DNA of 64,000 bases from an uncultured Gammaproteobacteria bacterium (lineage in GTDB: Bacteria; Pseudomonadota; Gammaproteobacteria; HK1): positions 5,323,001-5,387,000 of the forward strand of contig OY282353.1 of NCBI GenBank assembly GCA_958295465.1. Direction: 5' to 3'. Below are positions 60,908-64,000 of the stretch, piece by piece. Positions within the stretch are counted from its first letter, which is position 1. Each line of letters starts with the position of its first letter. The translations under genes and the position numbers were made by a program. The notes under the pieces are model-generated. The model saw only the letters and a list, made by a program, of their open reading frames with translations. It ran no database searches and had not been told where the DNA came from.

Positions 60908-62701
60908 TCAGGCCGCACCGAAGAACGCGGCGCCCGCCGCGTGCAGGGTCGGCACCGCCAGCGCGCGGTCCAGGTACTCGTTTCGCATCTCGCAGGAGGT
61001 CTCCGCAACGAGGGTGCAGCCGTGGCAGGCGGCGCCGTGCAGCCAGCGCTCCTCCATGCTGCGGCCGGGGACGTGCTCCGCGCACACCGGATCGCTGGAA
61101 CAGAGCGCCGCGCTGCGAAGCGCATGCCGCAAATGGTCCTCGATACGCCGGGCCTCCTGCACCAGGCCGCCCAGCGTGCCTTCGGCATCCGGGCTCGCGG
61201 TGTAGAGCAGCAGGGCGTAACGCGCCTCGCGGGCGTCCACGAAGATCCGTTCCCGGATGGAGGCGGCCGGATAGCCGCAGCGCATGGACAGCGACTGGAT
61301 GAGCAGATGGGCCAGGGTGTGGAGCAGCACGTAGGGGCCGCCCGGAAAGGGACGTTCGCTCTTGCGCCGGTCCGCCCAGGCGTTGTGGCCGGCGATCAGC
61401 GCGCTCAGGCGCTGCTTCACCGGCTCGCGGCCCAGCCACACGGCCACCGCATCGGCCCGGAGCCGGACCAAGATGCCTTCACCCCGGTTCTCCACCGCCG
61501 GGAACCACGCCGGCTCCAACGCAATGGCGGCACGCTCGACCTCCCCGTCGTACTCGCCGTCCACGTTCGGCATGACCGGCTCCAAGCGCGTGAACCCGGC
61601 CAGCGCCAGCACTTCCCGCAACCGGTGCACCTGGATGACGGTTTCGACGGCATCGAGCCGCGCCGACCGGCGCCATGCGGATTCCGGCAGGCGACGCGCA
61701 TGGAAGTCGGGGTCGATGGGAGCGTCGTCGCCGTAGCCTTCCGGGACGGCCAGCAGGGCGTCCAGCTCCGCGTGCTTGATGGGACGTTCCCCGGCCGCGC
61801 CGCCCGCATTCCGGGCCGCGATCGCGCCCAGCACCTCCTGGTCGGAGAACGACGCCAAGCCGTCCGCCACATCGGGGAAGCTCTTCATCACCTCGAGGGC
61901 GTTGGTGTCCCTGACGATGTGCAGGCGGTCCCACAACGCCTCGACCACCCGATCGACCTCACCGCCGCGATCCGGCAGGGACAGCACGCTGACCACCTGT
62001 GGAAACCAGGCGTTCGAGGCGGTGCGGATCAACAGCCGGCTCGGCTCCCCGCACTCCTCGTTCGCATGGCGTCCCAGCCAGGGTCTCGCGCCCCGGCACT
62101 TTCCCAACGGGAAGCTCGCAAAGTCCACCGCCTCGTGCATGCGCCGTGACCTGCCGCACTCGCAGCGCACGATCTGCTCCACCAGATCGCCGCTGGTGCC
62201 GCGTTCGTTGAGCCACAGCCGCCCGTGGCAGGGATCGTCCGGCCCATGGACGAACCGATACCAGTCGACGTCGTCGATATGGCCCTTCGAGCAGGCGCGG
62301 ACGAAGCGCGTCGCCACCACCGGCTTCCTGTCGTAGCGGCCGTTGGTGAGGGCGGTGCGCGGAACCATGCGCCGCGAGCGTGCGCCGGGCCCCGTGCCGG
62401 AACCGGACTCCTGCACCACGAACCACTCGGGGAAGCGCCACGCGCCGATTCCCCGCTGCCGATCCTGCCAACCCTCCGGCTCCGGCGGCGGGGCGTAGAG
62501 TCGCGGATTGGGAACGCCGGTCATGGACGCGAGCTTGGCCGAGAGGCGCGGCTCGTCGATCCTTTCCAGGTTCGTCTCGCCGCCCCAGGTATCGAGCCCG
62601 CCCACGATGGCGGAGTCGTTGGGCAGGTCGATGAGCGCGCCCGGGCCGAAGGTGGTGATCACCTGGCTGCGGCGCAACTGCCCGTGCGCCCTCCCGTTCA
62701 C
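60908..62701 (-). CDS. drmB: DISARM system protein DrmB (DUF1998)
   Basis: The 597-residue protein begins MNGRAHGQLRRSQVITTFGP and GALIDLPNDSAIVGGLDTW, the usual DrmB start. It ends with a cysteine-rich DUF1998 domain (HTLAHLLIQSLSMRCGYPAA, CHGCTLVAETSC). DrmB and the helicase DrmA form the DISARM core that blocks incoming phage DNA. Its start overlaps the drmA stop (ATGA). Where drmC, a phospholipase-D-like nuclease gene, normally follows, an IS21 remnant begins within six bases. Confidence 0.88.
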   Translation of the reverse strand: MNGRAHGQLRRSQVITTFGPGALIDLPNDSAIVGGLDTWGGETNLERIDEPRLSAKLASMTGVPNPRLYAPPPEPEGWQDRQRGIGAWRFPEWFVVQESGSGTGPGARSRRMVPRTALTNGRYDRKPVVATRFVRACSKGHIDDVDWYRFVHGPDDPCHGRLWLNERGTSGDLVEQIVRCECGRSRRMHEAVDFASFPLGKCRGARPWLGRHANEECGEPSRLLIRTASNAWFPQVVSVLSLPDRGGEVDRVVEALWDRLHIVRDTNALEVMKSFPDVADGLASFSDQEVLGAIAARNAGGAAGERPIKHAELDALLAVPEGYGDDAPIDPDFHARRLPESAWRRSARLDAVETVIQVHRLREVLALAGFTRLEPVMPNVDGEYDGEVERAAIALEPAWFPAVENRGEGILVRLRADAVAVWLGREPVKQRLSALIAGHNAWADRRKSERPFPGGPYVLLHTLAHLLIQSLSMRCGYPAASIRERIFVDAREARYALLLYTASPDAEGTLGGLVQEARRIEDHLRHALRSAALCSSDPVCAEHVPGRSMEERWLHGAACHGCTLVAETSCEMRNEYLDRALAVPTLHAAGAAFFGAA

Positions 62702-64000
62702 GCGCCGCCGCCCCCGCCCAGCCGACTGGAGAGATCCCCGAGAAACAGGTTCACCTGCGGCTCCACGTCGCGAAGCGATCGGTTGGCGCGAAACTTCCGG
62801 TGGTGGGAGGATTCGAAGTCGGTGTCCAGCATCTCCCGAAGCAGCGGCTTGCGGGTCGAGGCTTCGTATCTCTGGTACTGCATCGGCACCCCGTCACGGC
62901 GGTAGTCGTCGCAGATCGCGCGCCAGGAATCGAACAGGTCGCCGATGCGGTTCCGGACGCTGCGCAGCCGTTCGGCACGTTCGGCGTCGTCCCCGAAGGG
63001 CTGCTCGCGGATCCGTGCCCCGAATGCGTCGAGCAACAGCGTTTCGAGCGCCGCGCGTTCCGCCTCGATGCCTTCCACCCCCTCCGGCGGCGTCATCGCC
63101 GGCCGGGCGTGGCGGGCCAGCGCCACCAGCGCTCCCGCAAAGCCCCGGTCCAGGGCGCGCGCGGCGAACGGGGTCACGCTCGAGACCTCGACCGAGCGGT
63201 AGAAGGTCTCGTGGTAGTGCCGGAAACGCTCGTAATGGGAACGATCTCGGGGTTTGTGGACGTTGTAGAGGGTCACCACCAGTCCGGGGCGGTGATCGTC
63301 CCGGCCGACCCGGCTGGTGGCCTGGATGTACTCCGAGTGCGTCTTCGGCTGGCCGTAGACCAGCATCAGCCCCAGACGCCGGATGTCCAGGCCCACCGAG
63401 ATCATGTTGGTCGCGATCGCGCAGTCCACCCGTTGGGTACGGTCGTGGAAGGGACGGTCGAGGCGCTTCCGCGCCTCGGCCACCTTGCCGGTCCCGACCC
63501 GCGAGGTCAGCTCGACCACGTCGGAGAAGCTCGTACGATCCCGGAACAGGCCCTCCGCTTCGCCGAGCCGCCGGCGGTCGCCGTACCGCTTGAGCGTGTT
63601 CTGCACCTCCTCCTCGAGGATCCGGCGGGCGCCCCCGAGCTCGCGCAGGCTGTTGAAGTAGCCGAGCACGGTCATGTAGGGGTCGGCCGGATTGGCCCGG
63701 TTGCGGACGGCGCCGGAGTCGCGCCAGGCCCGCTCGGCCGCGCCCATGAGGGCGAGCAGCACCCGGCGCATCGCCTCCTTCGGGTTGCGGCCCTGGGCGG
63801 CGACGCCGAAATACCTCCGCGCGTGCCTCTCGGATGCGGGCATGGCACGGGCGAACCAAGCGTCCCGGCGCTCCGGCCCCGGCGGCGGGAATACGTGGGT
63901 GGCGGGCCGTGCGAAGAGCGCCCGGATCTGCTCACGGGCATGGCGGACGGTGGCGGTCGAGGCGACGATCTTCGGCTTCACCCGCCGTCCGCCGATCTCA
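62698..64000 (-). CDS. drmA: DISARM helicase DrmA, C-terminal part, cut by window edge
   Basis: The visible 434 residues cover the end of an SF2 helicase. VKPKIVASTATVRHAREQIR is motif III-like, CAIATNMISVGLDI is motif V, and YIQATSRVGRDD is motif VI (Q-x-x-R-x-R). The C-terminal part, with VVTLYNVHKPRDRSHYERFR, is typical of DrmA. The gene continues past the right edge. Confidence 0.85.
   Translation of the reverse strand, partial: EIGGRRVKPKIVASTATVRHAREQIRALFARPATHVFPPPGPERRDAWFARAMPASERHARRYFGVAAQGRNPKEAMRRVLLALMGAAERAWRDSGAVRNRANPADPYMTVLGYFNSLRELGGARRILEEEVQNTLKRYGDRRRLGEAEGLFRDRTSFSDVVELTSRVGTGKVAEARKRLDRPFHDRTQRVDCAIATNMISVGLDIRRLGLMLVYGQPKTHSEYIQATSRVGRDDHRPGLVVTLYNVHKPRDRSHYERFRHYHETFYRSVEVSSVTPFAARALDRGFAGALVALARHARPAMTPPEGVEGIEAERAALETLLLDAFGARIREQPFGDDAERAERLRSVRNRIGDLFDSWRAICDDYRRDGVPMQYQRYEASTRKPLLREMLDTDFESSHHRKFRANRSLRDVEPQVNLFLGDLSSRLGGGGGA

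Noticed and set aside
60369..61205. Plus-strand 278-codon frame over istB and drmB
   Set aside because: It is Gly/Val/Glu-rich antisense text of istB, which has clear Walker motifs on the minus strand.

Overview
The window is a GC-rich (roughly two thirds G+C by eye) chromosomal segment of a Gammaproteobacterium. The evidence is gene order: trxB–(acyltransferase)–aat–ate–infA, comEC–exbB–exbD–lpxK–kdsB beside lolC–lolD, and fbpA/fbpBC next to fur. The species cannot be named from this sequence. Many remnants (IS3, IS4, IS21, ISAs1, a surface protein, AmmeMemoRadiSam genes, an aminotransferase, a spermidine-synthase-like gene) point to a genome with active gene decay.

Layout. 1–2.8 kb: catabolic genes, namely the N-terminus of a beta-keto-acid cleavage enzyme, a fumarylacetoacetate-hydrolase-family remnant and a trimethylamine/dimethylamine-dehydrogenase-type flavoenzyme. 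3–7 kb: an IS21 istA scrap, two tandem CNNM/CorC-type membrane proteins and a DsbA-fold isomerase. 7.3–13.2 kb: a minus-strand TRAP transporter (dctP, dctM, dctQ) followed by small membrane proteins and a fatty acid desaturase. 13.6–17.4 kb: Memo/AMMECR1 remnants, hyuB, a WecA/MraY-like transferase and an IS3 remnant. 17.6–22.4 kb: trxB, an N-acyltransferase, the two N-end-rule transferases and infA. 22.6–35.6 kb: housekeeping genes for lipid A and Kdo, ExbBD, ComEC, LolCD, TsaB and a DinG/YoaA helicase. 36–46 kb: cobT and a B12-dependent methylmalonyl-CoA mutase, with a lower-GC island inserted between them. 46–53 kb: nitrilase-family amidohydrolase, CobW-type GTPase, DAO oxidoreductase and rmuC. 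53.6–58.9 kb: a complete ferric-iron ABC transporter with matching Fur-box-like promoters, plus fur. 59–64 kb: IS4 and IS21 wreckage, then drmB and the C-terminal part of drmA (DISARM), which run off the right edge.

The most interesting locus is 38.2–42.9 kb. A small XRE regulator overlaps a 515-residue protein with a nuclease-like N-terminus and HEAT-like repeats. That gene is coupled by an ATGA overlap to a truncated AAA ATPase, and a divergent two-domain DNA methyltransferase lies across an ISAs1 remnant. The arrangement resembles a controller–restriction–methyltransferase system of an undescribed type. It sits between two copies of a 160-bp methylmalonyl-CoA mutase segment in direct orientation, so recombination could have brought it in or could remove it.

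A second genome-wide habit is visible. Several intergenic spaces hold two or three imperfect tandem copies of 60–165 bp, and some of these include the end of a neighbouring gene (near 7.7, 18.6–18.9, 20.2, 33.5 and 35.7 kb).
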